DNA from: Parasutterella muris
Lineage (GTDB): Bacteria; Pseudomonadota; Gammaproteobacteria; Burkholderiales; Burkholderiaceae_F
Assembly: GCF_943193095.1 (NCBI RefSeq)
Contig: NZ_CALPCV010000008.1
Span: 21,504-85,503 of the forward strand
Direction: 5' to 3'
Length of the DNA: 64,000 bases
In this document: in pieces, positions 26,557 through 35,438 of the stretch
Layout: each line of letters begins with the position of its first letter
Numbering within the stretch: position 1 is the first letter of the stretch
Notes under the pieces: model-generated
Databases searched by the model: none
Seen by the model: the letters and a program-made list of their open reading frames with translations, nothing else
What the model was told of the DNA's origin: nothing
Translations under genes and position numbers: made by a program

Positions 26557-26585
26557 TTGACTTAATGAGAATTTTCCTCCATAAT
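26557..26585 (+). promoter_or_regulatory. Sigma-70 promoter of rplU-rpmA
   Basis: -35 box TTGACT at 26557-26562 and -10 box CATAAT at 26580-26585 with an exact 17-base spacer. The predicted leader to the rplU ATG is about 75 bases and contains CTTCA/TGAAG complementary arms, compatible with an L21 leader structure. Confidence 0.8.
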
Positions 26586-26668
26586 GCCGAGCTCTGCGCA
26601 AACTTCTTTCTAGCAAACAAAAAGGCTTCAGCAGGACGCAGACTGCATTGAAGTGTTAAAGGTAAAGC

Positions 26669-26980
26669 ATGTACGCAATTATTAAAACCGGCGGCAAACA
26701 GTACACTGTTGCTGTTGGCGATAAAGTAAAAGTCGAAACTCTGCCGGGCGAAGTCGGCTCTCAGATCAAACTCGAGACCGTTCTCGCTGTTAAGACTGAT
26801 GCCGGTCTTACTCTTGGCAACCCGACAGTTCCGGGCGCTTTTGTTACAGCCACGGTCCTCTCTGAAGGTCGTCACGACAAGGTACGTATCTTCAAGTTCC
26901 GTCGCCGCAAGCACTCTATGAAGAGCGGCGGTCATCGTCAGAACTACACCGAACTCAAGATTGACGAGATTTCGGCCTAA
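26669..26980 (+). CDS. rplU: 50S ribosomal protein L21
   Basis: Large-subunit ribosomal protein binding 23S rRNA, 103 residues, full length. It opens MYAIIKTGGKQYTVAVGDKV and contains KVRIFKFRRRKHSMKSGGHR, the RNA-binding signature near residues 72-90. AAAGGTAAAGC precedes the ATG. It is the first gene of the rplU-rpmA unit, driven by the promoter at 26557. Confidence 0.99.
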   Translation: MYAIIKTGGKQYTVAVGDKVKVETLPGEVGSQIKLETVLAVKTDAGLTLGNPTVPGAFVTATVLSEGRHDKVRIFKFRRRKHSMKSGGHRQNYTELKIDEISA

Positions 26981-27008
26981 TTTGAATTTTTGATAAGAGG
27001 TATTTGAA

Positions 27009-27266
27009 ATGGCACATAAGAAAGGCGGCGGATCGACACGTAACGGCCGCGATTCCAACGCTCAGCGTCTTGGCGTTAAAGTTTTCGGCTCTGAAATGAT
27101 CCAGCCGGGCGCCATCATCGTTCGTCAGCGCGGCACGAACTTCCACGCCGGTGAAAACGTCGGTATGGGTCGTGACCACACTCTGTTCGCAAAGGTTGCA
27201 GGTAAGGTTGAATTCGTTGTCCACGGACGTCTGAATCGTCACTACGTCAACGTAGTTCCCGTCTAA
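27009..27266 (+). CDS. rpmA: 50S ribosomal protein L27
   Basis: 85-residue ribosomal protein near the peptidyl transferase centre. It begins MAHKKGGGSTRNGRDSNAQR, the universal start, so no N-terminal cleavage sequence of the Firmicute type is present. AAGAGG precedes the ATG. It lies 28 bases after rplU and is followed by a strong terminator. Confidence 0.99.
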   Translation: MAHKKGGGSTRNGRDSNAQRLGVKVFGSEMIQPGAIIVRQRGTNFHAGENVGMGRDHTLFAKVAGKVEFVVHGRLNRHYVNVVPV

Positions 27267-27297
27267 TCTTTACTGACGACACTTTAAAAGAATTGAG

Positions 27298-27337
27298 GCG
27301 CCCCATTCCTAGCAAGGAACGGGGCGCTTAATTATTT
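27298..27337 (+). terminator. Intrinsic terminator after rpmA
   Basis: Stem GCGCCCC-(A)-TTCCT / AGGAA-(C)-GGGGCGC with loop AGCA and small internal mismatch, followed by TTAATTATTT. It separates the ribosomal protein unit from obg. Confidence 0.8.
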
Positions 27338-27385
27338 ACCTGACTATCATCACATAATTAGAACTATTGCCAGCGGCAGGAAAAA

Positions 27386-28483
27386 ATGAAATTCGTAGAT
27401 GAAGCAAAAATTGAAGTCATGGCCGGAAAGGGCGGCAACGGTGTTGCCTCGTTCCGCCGTGAAAAATTCATTCCTAAAGGCGGTCCTGACGGCGGAGACG
27501 GCGGCCGGGGCGGATCGATTTACGCGATTGCAGACCGTAACCTTAACACTCTGATTGACTACCGCTATACCCGTAAGTTCCAAGCTAAAAACGGCGAAAA
27601 CGGCCGCGGAAGCGACTGCTACGGCAGAGGCGCCCCCGATATTGAACTGCGCGTGCCCGTCGGAACCGTGATTACCGATATCAATACCGGCGAAACCATT
27701 GCCGACTTGGATAAAAACGGTGAGAAGGCGCTTTTAGCCCGCGGCGGAAAAGGCGGCCTCGGCAACCTCCATTTCAAGTCTTCGACGAACCGTGCGCCTC
27801 GTCAGTGCACGCCCGGAGAACCCGGAGAGGAAAGAGCGCTCAAGCTTGAACTGCGCGTATTGGCCGATGTCGGTTTGCTCGGACTGCCGAATGCGGGCAA
27901 GTCCACTCTGATTTCTGCTGTATCCAACGCTAAACCGAGAATTGCGGACTATCCCTTCACAACACTGCATCCGCATCTGGGTGTTGTGCGTGCTGGCCCC
28001 GAGTCGAGCTTTGTGATCGCTGATATTCCCGGACTGATCGAGGGTGCCTCTGAAGGCGCCGGACTCGGTCATCAGTTCCTCAGACACCTCTCTCGTACCA
28101 GTCTGCTGCTTCATGTGATCGATGTTGCTCCGATGCACGCGGAGGAAGATCCGATCGCGGCGGCTAAAGCTATCGTTGAAGAACTTCGTAAGTTCGATCC
28201 TGCTCTGGCAGATAAACCGCGCTGGGTAGTTCTGAACAAGATGGACTTGGTGCCCGAAGAGGAACGCGCTGAAGTTATTGAGAAGTACCGTAAGGAATTC
28301 GGTGCGGATACGCCGCTCTTTGCGATCTCGGCAGCGACCCGAGAAGGTACCGATAAACTCGTGAACGCGATCGCGGCAGATATCCATGAGCAGAGAAGAC
28401 AGCTGCTCGCGGAGTCTGAGCCGGATGTGCGCTTTGACGATCAGGAAGAAGTTTTCCCGCCTGAACCTGAAGAAGAAAAATAA
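27386..28483 (+). CDS. obg: GTPase Obg (CgtA)
   Basis: Ribosome-associated GTPase involved in 50S maturation and stress responses, 365 residues. The glycine-rich Obg fold (AGKGGNGVASFRREKF, GGDGGRGG) occupies residues 1-158, followed by the G domain with G1 GLPNAGKST near 167, G3 DIPGL near 213 and G4 NKMD near 284. The short acidic C-terminus (EEVFPPEPEEEK) is normal for proteobacterial Obg. GCAGGAAAAA precedes the ATG. Its location after rplU-rpmA and before proB is the usual synteny. Confidence 0.98.
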   Translation: MKFVDEAKIEVMAGKGGNGVASFRREKFIPKGGPDGGDGGRGGSIYAIADRNLNTLIDYRYTRKFQAKNGENGRGSDCYGRGAPDIELRVPVGTVITDINTGETIADLDKNGEKALLARGGKGGLGNLHFKSSTNRAPRQCTPGEPGEERALKLELRVLADVGLLGLPNAGKSTLISAVSNAKPRIADYPFTTLHPHLGVVRAGPESSFVIADIPGLIEGASEGAGLGHQFLRHLSRTSLLLHVIDVAPMHAEEDPIAAAKAIVEELRKFDPALADKPRWVVLNKMDLVPEEERAEVIEKYRKEFGADTPLFAISAATREGTDKLVNAIAADIHEQRRQLLAESEPDVRFDDQEEVFPPEPEEEK

Positions 28484-28494
28484 ACTGATAAAGA

Positions 28495-28522
28495 CCGCCG
28501 TGCACAGCACGGCGGCTTAATA
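28495..28522 (+). terminator. Hairpin terminator after obg
   Basis: 8-bp stem CCGCCGTG/CACGGCGG with loop CACAG, then CTTAATAT. The T tail is poor, so it may be partial and allow read-through into proB. Confidence 0.6.
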
Positions 28523-28567
28523 TATGCAGTATCTCCCAAACCAACGAATCCCGGATTAGCAGAAGAT

Positions 28568-29698
28568 ATGGAAGAAAATCTTAAAGTTTGGCAGGACGCC
28601 AAACGCATCGTCGTAAAAGTCGGTTCCTCCTTAGTGACAGACGAAGGCCGCGGAGTGGATCGCGCTGCGATCGATCGCTGGACAAAGCAAATTTCGGAAC
28701 TCCAGAAACTGGGCAAACAAGTGATTTGGGTGAGCTCAGGTGCCGTGGCCGAAGGCGTGGTACGCCTCGGCTGGAGTAAGCGCCCGAAGAAAATGCATGA
28801 ACTGCAGGCGGCGGCCGCGGTCGGGCAAATGGGCATTATCGAAGCGTATGAAAAAAGCTTTGAGATCTACGGAATCAAGACCGCTCAGATCCTGCTCACA
28901 CACGCCGACTTGGCGGACCGGGAAAGATATCTGAATGCTCGTCAGACACTGGTGACGCTCTTAGATCTCGGAGTCGTGCCGATCATCAATGAAAACGACA
29001 CAGTTGTCACAAACGAAATTAAAGTGGGCGACAACGATACGCTTGGTGCATTGGTGACCAATCTCGTGGAGGCGGACCTTCTCGTCATTCTTACCGACCA
29101 GCTTGGGCTCTTTACCGCGGATCCCCGCAGCAATGCCGATGCGCGCCTAGTTCAGGTCGGACGGGCCGGAGATAAAAAATACGAAGAGATGGCGGGCGGC
29201 GCCGGCTCCTCAATCGGCAAGGGCGGTATGCTGACCAAAATCTTGGCGGCTAAGCGCGCGGCTCGAAGCGGTGCTTCCACGATTATCGCAAGCGGAAGAA
29301 TCGAAGACGTGCTGGTAAAACTTGCGCACGGTGAGTCAATCGGCACACTGCTTTATGCCGAAAGTCGGCCGATGTCCGCGCGAAGCCAATGGATCGCCGA
29401 TCACCTGCAGCTCAAAGGCAAATGCGTGATCGATGAAGGTGCGATTCACGCCGTCAGAGCAGGTAAGAGCCTTCTGCCGGTCGGTGTTAAGGCTGTGGAA
29501 GGAGACTTCCTGAGAGGAGAAGTCGTCGCCTGTGTGGATAAGGACGGAAAAGAAATTTGCCGCGGCCTTATTAACTATGGTTCTGCCGAAGCAAAGCGCA
29601 TCATGGGACATCACACCGACGAAATCTTGGATGAACTCGGTTATATCGAACAGCGTGAACTGATCCATCAGGACAATATGGTCGTCGCTTCACTCTGA
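28568..29698 (+). CDS. proB: Glutamate 5-kinase ProB
   Basis: First enzyme of proline synthesis, 376 residues, with an amino-acid kinase domain followed by a C-terminal PUA domain (about residues 285-370). The kinase part shows VVKVGSSLVTDEGRG near residue 18, VSSGAVAEG, and the substrate motif NENDTVVTNEIKVGDND near 140-156, and GKGGMLTKILAAKRA near 217. The PUA domain with KGKCVIDEGAIHAVRAGKSLLPVGV is the form found in proteobacterial feedback-inhibited ProB. It ends in a shared terminator with convergent rppH. Confidence 0.97.
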   Translation: MEENLKVWQDAKRIVVKVGSSLVTDEGRGVDRAAIDRWTKQISELQKLGKQVIWVSSGAVAEGVVRLGWSKRPKKMHELQAAAAVGQMGIIEAYEKSFEIYGIKTAQILLTHADLADRERYLNARQTLVTLLDLGVVPIINENDTVVTNEIKVGDNDTLGALVTNLVEADLLVILTDQLGLFTADPRSNADARLVQVGRAGDKKYEEMAGGAGSSIGKGGMLTKILAAKRAARSGASTIIASGRIEDVLVKLAHGESIGTLLYAESRPMSARSQWIADHLQLKGKCVIDEGAIHAVRAGKSLLPVGVKAVEGDFLRGEVVACVDKDGKEICRGLINYGSAEAKRIMGHHTDEILDELGYIEQRELIHQDNMVVASL

Positions 29699-29710
29699 TC
29701 TTCTGATATC

Positions 29711-29752
29711 AAAAAAGCCGCTCCTGCGTTTTGCATTGAGAGCGGCTTTTCT
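29711..29752. terminator. Bidirectional terminator between proB and rppH
   Basis: Stem AAAAGCCGCTC/GAGCGGCTTTT with a 16-base loop. It has T runs on both strands, so it can serve proB and the convergent rppH. Confidence 0.9.
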
Positions 29753-30300
29753 TAATTGCGGTACAGTCTGAAGTGATTCGGCCCTTCCGCTCTTTCCCAA
29801 CGGGGCGGCGGTGTCAGTGATTTCTTATCGGTAAAGATAAGCGGTGCAAGCTCTGTAAGCGCTTCTTTATACACATTGCGCTTGAACTCAATGACCTGAC
29901 TCAGCGGAACCCAATAGTCATTCCAGCGCCAAGCCTCAAATTCGGGATGATTGGTCGCTTTCAGATTGATGTCTTTGTTCTTGCCCAGAAGCTCAAGTAA
30001 AAACCAAATCTGCTTCTGCCCTTTGTAAATGCCTCTGAGATCTCTGCGCACCCAGCGGTCCGGAACGTCATAGCGAAGCCAGTCTTCGGTCCTACCGATG
30101 ATTCTGACCTGATTTTCAAAAAGGCCGAGTTCTTCCCACAGCTCTCTGAACATGGCCTCCCTCGGAGATTCCCCGCGGTTGATACCGCCCTGTGGAAACT
30201 GCCACGAGTGCTGACCGAGCCGCTTTCCCCAGAACACCTGTCGGAGAGGATTCGTCAAAATAATGCCGACATTCGGTCGATATCCATGTTGATCAAGCAT
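29752..30300 (-). CDS. rppH: RNA pyrophosphohydrolase RppH
   Basis: Nudix enzyme that converts 5'-triphosphate RNA to monophosphate and so starts RNase E decay; 182 residues. It begins MLDQHGYRPNVGIILTN, close to the canonical RppH start. The Nudix box GGINRGESPREAMFRE continuing LWEELG is near residues 38-60, and WQFPQGGI precedes it. The WLRYDVPDRWVRR and GQKQIWFLL segments are typical of RppH rather than other Nudix proteins. It is convergent to proB and divergent from proS, a common beta-proteobacterial layout. Confidence 0.96.
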   Translation of the reverse strand: MLDQHGYRPNVGIILTNPLRQVFWGKRLGQHSWQFPQGGINRGESPREAMFRELWEELGLFENQVRIIGRTEDWLRYDVPDRWVRRDLRGIYKGQKQIWFLLELLGKNKDINLKATNHPEFEAWRWNDYWVPLSQVIEFKRNVYKEALTELAPLIFTDKKSLTPPPRWERAEGPNHFRLYRN

Positions 30301-30419
30301 AAAAACTTTAAAATAACTCTTTTGTGTCCTTACATTATATCGGTACGCCTTGCGGAACTTTTTCGGATTGTTCGAAAGGGGAAGCAGCGCATTCTGCCGG
30401 CATTACAAGAGTTGAATAA

Positions 30420-32168
30420 ATGAGAGCAAAACAATTTTTTATTTCCACCATGAAGGAAGCGCCCGCAGACGCTGAAATCGTTAGCCAGAAACTGATGCTT
30501 CGCGCCGGCATGATTAAAAAACTGGCCGCTGGCATCTACGACATCATGCCGATGGGTCTTCGCTCCCTCCGTAAAATTGAAAGCATTATCCGCGAAGAAA
30601 TGGATAGAGCGGGCGCCATTGAACTGCTGATGCCGATCGTGCAGCCGGCTGAACTTTGGCAGGAAACCGGCCGCTGGCAGAAGTACGGAGATGAACTCCT
30701 CCGTATTAAGGACCGTCATGACCGTGATTTTGTTCTGCAGCCGACCAGTGAGGAAGTTGTCACGGATATCGCTCGTCAGGAAATTAAGTCCTGGCGTCAG
30801 CTTCCTGTGAATTTCTACCAGATCCAGACGAAGTTCAGAGATGAACGCCGCCCTCGCTTCGGCGTGATGCGAGGCCGCGACTTCATCATGAAGGACGCCT
30901 ACTCATTCGACAGAAACGCTGAAGATGCCGGCAAGAGCTACGACAAGATGTTTGAAGCTTACTGCCGAATCTTTGATCGACTCGGCCTGATGTACCGCGC
31001 GGTGCGCGCCGACTCCGGCTCGATCGGCGGCTCCCGCTCTCAGGAATTCCAAGTGATCGCCGACACTGGCGAAGACCTCATCGTGTTCTGCCCGGACAGC
31101 GATTACGCGGCAAATATCGAACTCGCTGAGGCGCCCTGCCTGATCGAAAAACGCGAAGAGCCCAAAGAAGCGATGGAAAAAGTTCCGACACCCGGAAAAG
31201 ATAAATGCGAACTCGTCGTTGAACTGCTGGGCAAGCCGCTCACCGACAGCGTCAAATCCATCGTGCTTGCGGTTGAACAGTACGACGAAAAAGGCAATCC
31301 GCTGCCTGCGAAGATTGTTCTGCTGCTGCTTCGCGGAGACCACAGCCTGAATGAAGTGAAAGCGGGCAAACTTGACGCGCTCAAGCCCGGATTCCGCTTC
31401 GCGACGGATTCTGAAATCATGAATACTTTCGGCAGCAAACCCGGCTACCTCGGACCTGTCGGTATTCCTAAGGATGTCACGATTGTTGCGGACACCACTG
31501 TCGCCAACATGAGCGACTTCATTGTCGGCGCCAACGAAGAGGGCTACCACATTCGCGGCGTGAACTGGGGCCGCGACCTGAGAGAACCGGACGTTGTCGC
31601 AGATATTCGCAACGTAGTTGTGGGAGACGCTTCTCCTGACGGCAAAGGCACACTGAAAATGCAGCGCGGCATCGAGGTCGGCCATGTCTTCTTCTTAGGC
31701 GACAAGTATTCTTCCGCGATGAAGGCGACTTATCTGGATGAAAACGGCAAACCGCAGGTCCTTCAGATGGGCTGCTACGGTATTGGCGTTTCCCGTCTGC
31801 TCGGCGCTGCGATTGAACAGGGTCATGATGACAAGGGCATTATTTGGCCCGACAGCATCGCGCCCTTTACCGTCGTTATCTGCGCGGTCGGCTACGACAA
31901 GAGCGAAGAAGTTCAGAAGGTTTCCAATGAACTGTACGGCCGCCTGAAAGAGGCCGGTATTGATGTCATTCTTGACGATAGAGGACTGCGCCCCGGCGTA
32001 ATGTTCGCTGAGTGGGAACTGATCGGTGTACCGCACCGCGTCACGATCGGCGACCGCGGCCTCAAAAACGGTGAAGTTGAATACACGCACCGCAGAGATC
32101 TGAAGAATGAGACGGTGCCTGTCGCGGATATCGCAGATAAACTGATCGGCTTGATCAATAATAGATAA
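30420..32168 (+). CDS. proS: Prolyl-tRNA synthetase ProRS
   Basis: Class II aminoacyl-tRNA synthetase, 582 residues, of the bacterial type with an INS editing domain inserted between motifs 2 and 3 (about residues 225-400). Motif 2 is FRDERRPRFGVMRGRDFIMKD (seen as RDERRPRFGVMRGREF-like residues near 140-160), and motif 3 is GCYGIGVSRLLGA near 452-464. The end domain begins TVVICAVGYDKSEEV and is the anticodon-binding part. The ATG at 30420 overlaps a run AATAAATGAG without a strong ribosome-binding site, but MRAKQFFISTMKEAP is the family start. Confidence 0.98.
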   Translation: MRAKQFFISTMKEAPADAEIVSQKLMLRAGMIKKLAAGIYDIMPMGLRSLRKIESIIREEMDRAGAIELLMPIVQPAELWQETGRWQKYGDELLRIKDRHDRDFVLQPTSEEVVTDIARQEIKSWRQLPVNFYQIQTKFRDERRPRFGVMRGRDFIMKDAYSFDRNAEDAGKSYDKMFEAYCRIFDRLGLMYRAVRADSGSIGGSRSQEFQVIADTGEDLIVFCPDSDYAANIELAEAPCLIEKREEPKEAMEKVPTPGKDKCELVVELLGKPLTDSVKSIVLAVEQYDEKGNPLPAKIVLLLLRGDHSLNEVKAGKLDALKPGFRFATDSEIMNTFGSKPGYLGPVGIPKDVTIVADTTVANMSDFIVGANEEGYHIRGVNWGRDLREPDVVADIRNVVVGDASPDGKGTLKMQRGIEVGHVFFLGDKYSSAMKATYLDENGKPQVLQMGCYGIGVSRLLGAAIEQGHDDKGIIWPDSIAPFTVVICAVGYDKSEEVQKVSNELYGRLKEAGIDVILDDRGLRPGVMFAEWELIGVPHRVTIGDRGLKNGEVEYTHRRDLKNETVPVADIADKLIGLINNR

Positions 32169-32185
32169 TCTCTGATCATTGATTC

Positions 32186-32226
32186 AAAAAACCGGCCGGG
32201 AGCTAAAGTTCCCGACCGTTTTTTCA
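32186..32226. terminator. Terminator between proS and mscS-like gene
   Basis: Imperfect stem AACCGGCCGGGAG/TTCCCGACCGTT with one bulge and one mismatch, flanked by AAAAAA and TTTTTT, so it can act in both directions between these convergent genes. Confidence 0.75.
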
Positions 32227-32264
32227 TTAAGCGAAGCACTGCAAAAGAAGCGCCTTTTAAAGGA

Positions 32265-33770
32265 TTACACGCGTTCTGCGGAAGTATCAAGCGGCGCAGG
32301 CCCCTGTGCCGTATCCGCAGCTTTCGGAGCCGGATCGGATTCCACGCGGCAGATAATTTCCGGTGTCCCGATAAGATGAAGATCTCTTTGCGGGAAGGGT
32401 ATGTTGATCTTGCGCTCGTTGAATTCACGCAGCATTTCTCTGCTGATATTTGAGCGCAGCACGGTAGTGCCCTTTTCCGGATCGGAAATCCAGAAGTAGG
32501 AAGTTAAATCGATACCGTCCGCGCCGAAGTTGGACAAAATCGTGTAAGGAGGAGGGCTGATCAGCACACGAGGCTGTCTGCGGACAATGTCCGTCATAAG
32601 TTCAATCACCTCTTCGACGTCAGTGCTGTAGTCGACACTCATGGTCACGGTGGTGCGGCCCGGTCCCTGCAGATACGAGGTATTTTTCACGTTGCCGGTG
32701 ACAAACGCCTCATTCGGGATAATCGTGACGCTGCCGTCAAAGGCACGGATAACGGTGTAGCGCGTTTTAATGTCATTGACGATGCCTTCCACGCCCGCAA
32801 CTGAAACCAGATCGCCGATTTTGATGCTTCTGTCGAGCAGAATGATAAAGCCGCTCACATAGTTGGAGGTAATTTTCTGCAGGCCAAAGCCGAGACCCAC
32901 ACCGACCGCGCCGCCGAATACGCCGAGCACGGTAATGTCAATGCCGACCGAGGAAAGACCGACCAGAATCGCAATGAAGGTAAGCAGAACTTTCACGACG
33001 CGAATCAGAACAACTCTAAGACTCGACTGCATCGTCGGAATGCTGTTGAGCCAGCGCTCAATGAACTGTCCGACCCATTTGGCGACAATCAGCGCGAGCG
33101 CGATGGAGAAGATCGCGAGAAGCAAAGACCAAAGCGTGAAGTTGTCCTTGCCAAGCGGTATCTTGGTGGACTGCATGAAGCTGACGGCCTTCGGCAGAAC
33201 GCCGACGACCTGCAGCGCAACGCCGCCCCAGATGGCCCATGTCAGGAAATTATCCAGACTGTTCGAGAGTTTGCCCCGGCTGACCGTTTGGTGAATGATA
33301 AAGATGACGGTGCGGATAACAACGTAGGCGCCAAGGATGAGCCAAATAATGGATTCCAGCGGCAGCGCGTGCTTGGGCAACACGTTGAACAGCCGGATCG
33401 TAAACGTTGTCACCGCGATGAACACCATAGAGATGAGCGGGAAACTGAGCCGCAGAAGCAGCGTCTGAATTCGTCTGCGCACGAGACTCCAAAACGCCTG
33501 CTCTCTTTGTTTAGGGTTCTTCTCTTCTTCGGCCTGTGTTTGTTCCTCTTCGGCAAAAAGACTGACCGCCCGCTTGTAAAGGTAGCGAGAGAGCAGCCAG
33601 CCGAGGATCAGTGAGGTCGCAAGACAGGCGATCTGCCAATATACGACCGGCTGATTCAGCCCCTTTTCAAACATGAGCAGAAGCTCATCAAGGATATTGT
33701 TATCAGCGCTGAGGAGCTCCTCGGTTGTAACCGCGGTTTGAGCAACCTTTGCGACTTCGCTGACGGCCAT
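32265..33770 (-). CDS. MscS-family mechanosensitive channel
   Basis: Inner-membrane small-conductance mechanosensitive channel homologue, 501 residues, longer than E. coli MscS (286) through extra N-terminal membrane helices. Helices appear near residues 45-65, 110-135, 145-165, 175-195, 215-240 and 260-290. The pore helix region VGLGFGLQKITSNYVSGFIILLDRSIKIGD (near 295-325) is the MscS signature, followed by the beta domain with RYTVIRAFDGSVTIIPNEAF. Between helices 1 and 2 is a charged EEEQTQAEEEKNPKQREQ stretch. It starts 22 bases after tolA on the same strand, where tolB would be expected. Confidence 0.93.
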   Translation of the reverse strand: MAVSEVAKVAQTAVTTEELLSADNNILDELLLMFEKGLNQPVVYWQIACLATSLILGWLLSRYLYKRAVSLFAEEEQTQAEEEKNPKQREQAFWSLVRRRIQTLLLRLSFPLISMVFIAVTTFTIRLFNVLPKHALPLESIIWLILGAYVVIRTVIFIIHQTVSRGKLSNSLDNFLTWAIWGGVALQVVGVLPKAVSFMQSTKIPLGKDNFTLWSLLLAIFSIALALIVAKWVGQFIERWLNSIPTMQSSLRVVLIRVVKVLLTFIAILVGLSSVGIDITVLGVFGGAVGVGLGFGLQKITSNYVSGFIILLDRSIKIGDLVSVAGVEGIVNDIKTRYTVIRAFDGSVTIIPNEAFVTGNVKNTSYLQGPGRTTVTMSVDYSTDVEEVIELMTDIVRRQPRVLISPPPYTILSNFGADGIDLTSYFWISDPEKGTTVLRSNISREMLREFNERKINIPFPQRDLHLIGTPEIICRVESDPAPKAADTAQGPAPLDTSAERV

Positions 33771-33792
33771 AAATTTTCCTTATAAAACGACG

Positions 33793-35004
33793 TTAACGAC
33801 CGACGTCTTCCACCGGATCGAAAGTGAGAAGAATAGAGGAGGGAACGTTTCCGACAGGCGGTTTCGGGAACGGATCACACAACAGGATCGCTTTTTCCAC
33901 CGCGTTGTCAAAAGCTTTAAGACCGCTCGTCTTCAAAAGTTTCGGAGTTCCGGCTTTCTTGCCGGTCTTCAGAAGCTGTACTTCGAAGCGCGCGACATAG
34001 TCGCCGCGTTTGGCGCCCGCCGGGGTATTAAACGTAATATGCGGTCGGATGCAGGCCACGATACGATTGTTGTACTGAGCCTGCTGGAAGCTCGTCATGC
34101 TCGAGGAGCCGCTGCTGCCCATGCTGGATCCGCTCTGTCCGGAAAGACGGCTGAGCATTTCTTTTCTGCGTGCGGCGTTGGCCTGAGCTTCAGCTCTTTG
34201 ACGATTCAGCTCTTCCTGAGCTTTCTTTTTCTCAGCAAGTTCTTTTTCGCGTTTGGCTTTCTGCTCGGCGATCTGCTTTTCACGCTCCTGAGCCTGACGT
34301 TTGAGCTCTTCCTGACGAGCCTTGCGTTCCGCTTCGGCTTTCTGCTGCTCAAGGCGTTTTTGTTCCGCAAGCTGACGCTGCTCTTCCTGACGTTTTAATT
34401 CCTGCTGCTTGAGCTCTTCCTGGCGCTTCAGCTCCTGCTGTCTGAGCTCTTCCTGTCGTTTAGCTTCTTCCGCTTTGCGTCGTTCTTCCGCCTGTCGGGC
34501 TTCTTCGGCTTTACGCTGCTCTTCAGCTCTGCGGGCTTCTTCTAACTGACGCTCGCGCTCCAGAATGCGCTGCTTTTCTTCTTCCTGCTTTTTCGCTTCG
34601 CGATCCAGCCGCTCCTGAACGATGTCCGGGTCTTCAAGCATATTGGCCTGACGATCCAAGTCGGTCTGTGCAATCGGCGGCGGTGGCGGCGGAAGCTGCG
34701 GCTCCGGCGCGCTCTGCGGTTCGGGAGCCGGCGGTTCAGGTTCAGGCTGCGGCTCGGGTTCTGGTTCGGGCTTAGGCTCAGGTTCCGGGGCCGGTTCCGG
34801 CTGAGTATCGGCCGTTTGAGCCGCCTCGTCTCCCGTCCAGAGTTCGGCGTATACCGGACCGGTCGGCTCCGCTCTCCACTGCATTGACACAAACAAAAGC
34901 ACAAACAGCACGCCGTGGGCGATTAGGGCAAGCACAAAGGCGACACCCCAGAAGCCTTGGCCGTCTGTTACTTTATTCGGCTGATTGGGAGAATAGTCAT
35001 CCAT
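33793..35004 (-). CDS. tolA: TolA-like energy-transducing protein
   Basis: Inner-membrane anchored, periplasm-spanning component of the Tol system, 403 residues. One membrane helix lies at about residues 17-40 (WGVAFVLALIAHGVLFVLLF), then a PE/PQ-rich stretch (65-110), then a long E/K/R/Q coiled coil with repeated EELKRQ-type heptads (130-285), a short G/S-rich hinge, and a C-terminal TonB/TolA-C domain with two cysteines (VACIRPHI and LLCDPFPKPP). The ATG overlaps the tolR stop by one base (TAATG). The repetitive coding DNA explains apparent short repeats in the region. Normal Tol partners TolB and Pal are not encoded next to it. Confidence 0.92.
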   Translation of the reverse strand: MDDYSPNQPNKVTDGQGFWGVAFVLALIAHGVLFVLLFVSMQWRAEPTGPVYAELWTGDEAAQTADTQPEPAPEPEPKPEPEPEPQPEPEPPAPEPQSAPEPQLPPPPPPIAQTDLDRQANMLEDPDIVQERLDREAKKQEEEKQRILERERQLEEARRAEEQRKAEEARQAEERRKAEEAKRQEELRQQELKRQEELKQQELKRQEEQRQLAEQKRLEQQKAEAERKARQEELKRQAQEREKQIAEQKAKREKELAEKKKAQEELNRQRAEAQANAARRKEMLSRLSGQSGSSMGSSGSSSMTSFQQAQYNNRIVACIRPHITFNTPAGAKRGDYVARFEVQLLKTGKKAGTPKLLKTSGLKAFDNAVEKAILLCDPFPKPPVGNVPSSILLTFDPVEDVGR

Positions 35005-35429
35005 TACTTAGCTCCGGACCCTTCCAGTTTGAGGGATAAACCGATGCGTGTGATGTTGGCTTTCTGCAGATTGCGCATGACATCGATCACTTTTTCATAG
35101 GCGACCGTTTTGTCCGCCGCGATGACGACAGGCACATTGGCGCCGTCAGCGCGCAGAGATTCAACGGTTGACACGAGCTGCGGGAAGTCCACCGGTACGA
35201 CTTTCTTAGCGCTGTCACGAATAGAAAGCTGGCCGTCGGGTGCGACAATGACTTCAACGACTTTATCAGGCTGCTTGGCGGCCTTGTTGACGGTTGGCAA
35301 ATCAACCATTGAGGGATTGACGTAAGGAGCCGCCACCATCAGGATGACGACCAGCACCAGCATCACGTCAATATAGGGAACGACGTTCATCTCTGCGAGA
35401 AGACGTCTTCTGCTTCCGTTGCGGGGCAT
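35004..35429 (-). CDS. tolR: Tol system protein TolR (ExbD family)
   Basis: Inner-membrane protein with one helix and a periplasmic domain, 141 residues. The ion-pathway aspartate is visible in NVVPYIDVMLVLVVILMV (residues 15-32), and a DGQLSIRD segment lies in the periplasmic domain. It uses the proton gradient with TolQ to energise TolA. It sits 9 bases after tolQ and overlaps tolA by one base, so the three are clearly co-translated. Confidence 0.96.
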   Translation of the reverse strand: MPRNGSRRRLLAEMNVVPYIDVMLVLVVILMVAAPYVNPSMVDLPTVNKAAKQPDKVVEVIVAPDGQLSIRDSAKKVVPVDFPQLVSTVESLRADGANVPVVIAADKTVAYEKVIDVMRNLQKANITRIGLSLKLEGSGAK

Positions 35430-35438
35430 GTTCTTTCC

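Noticed and set aside
26471..27058. 195-residue - strand frame over rplU and its promoter
   Set aside because: It runs across the strong rplU promoter and the whole rplU gene and has no recognisable features.
34150..34620. Short repeats that could suggest a repeat array
   Set aside because: They are the codons of the TolA coiled coil; spacing is irregular and the frame is coding, so this is not a CRISPR or satellite.
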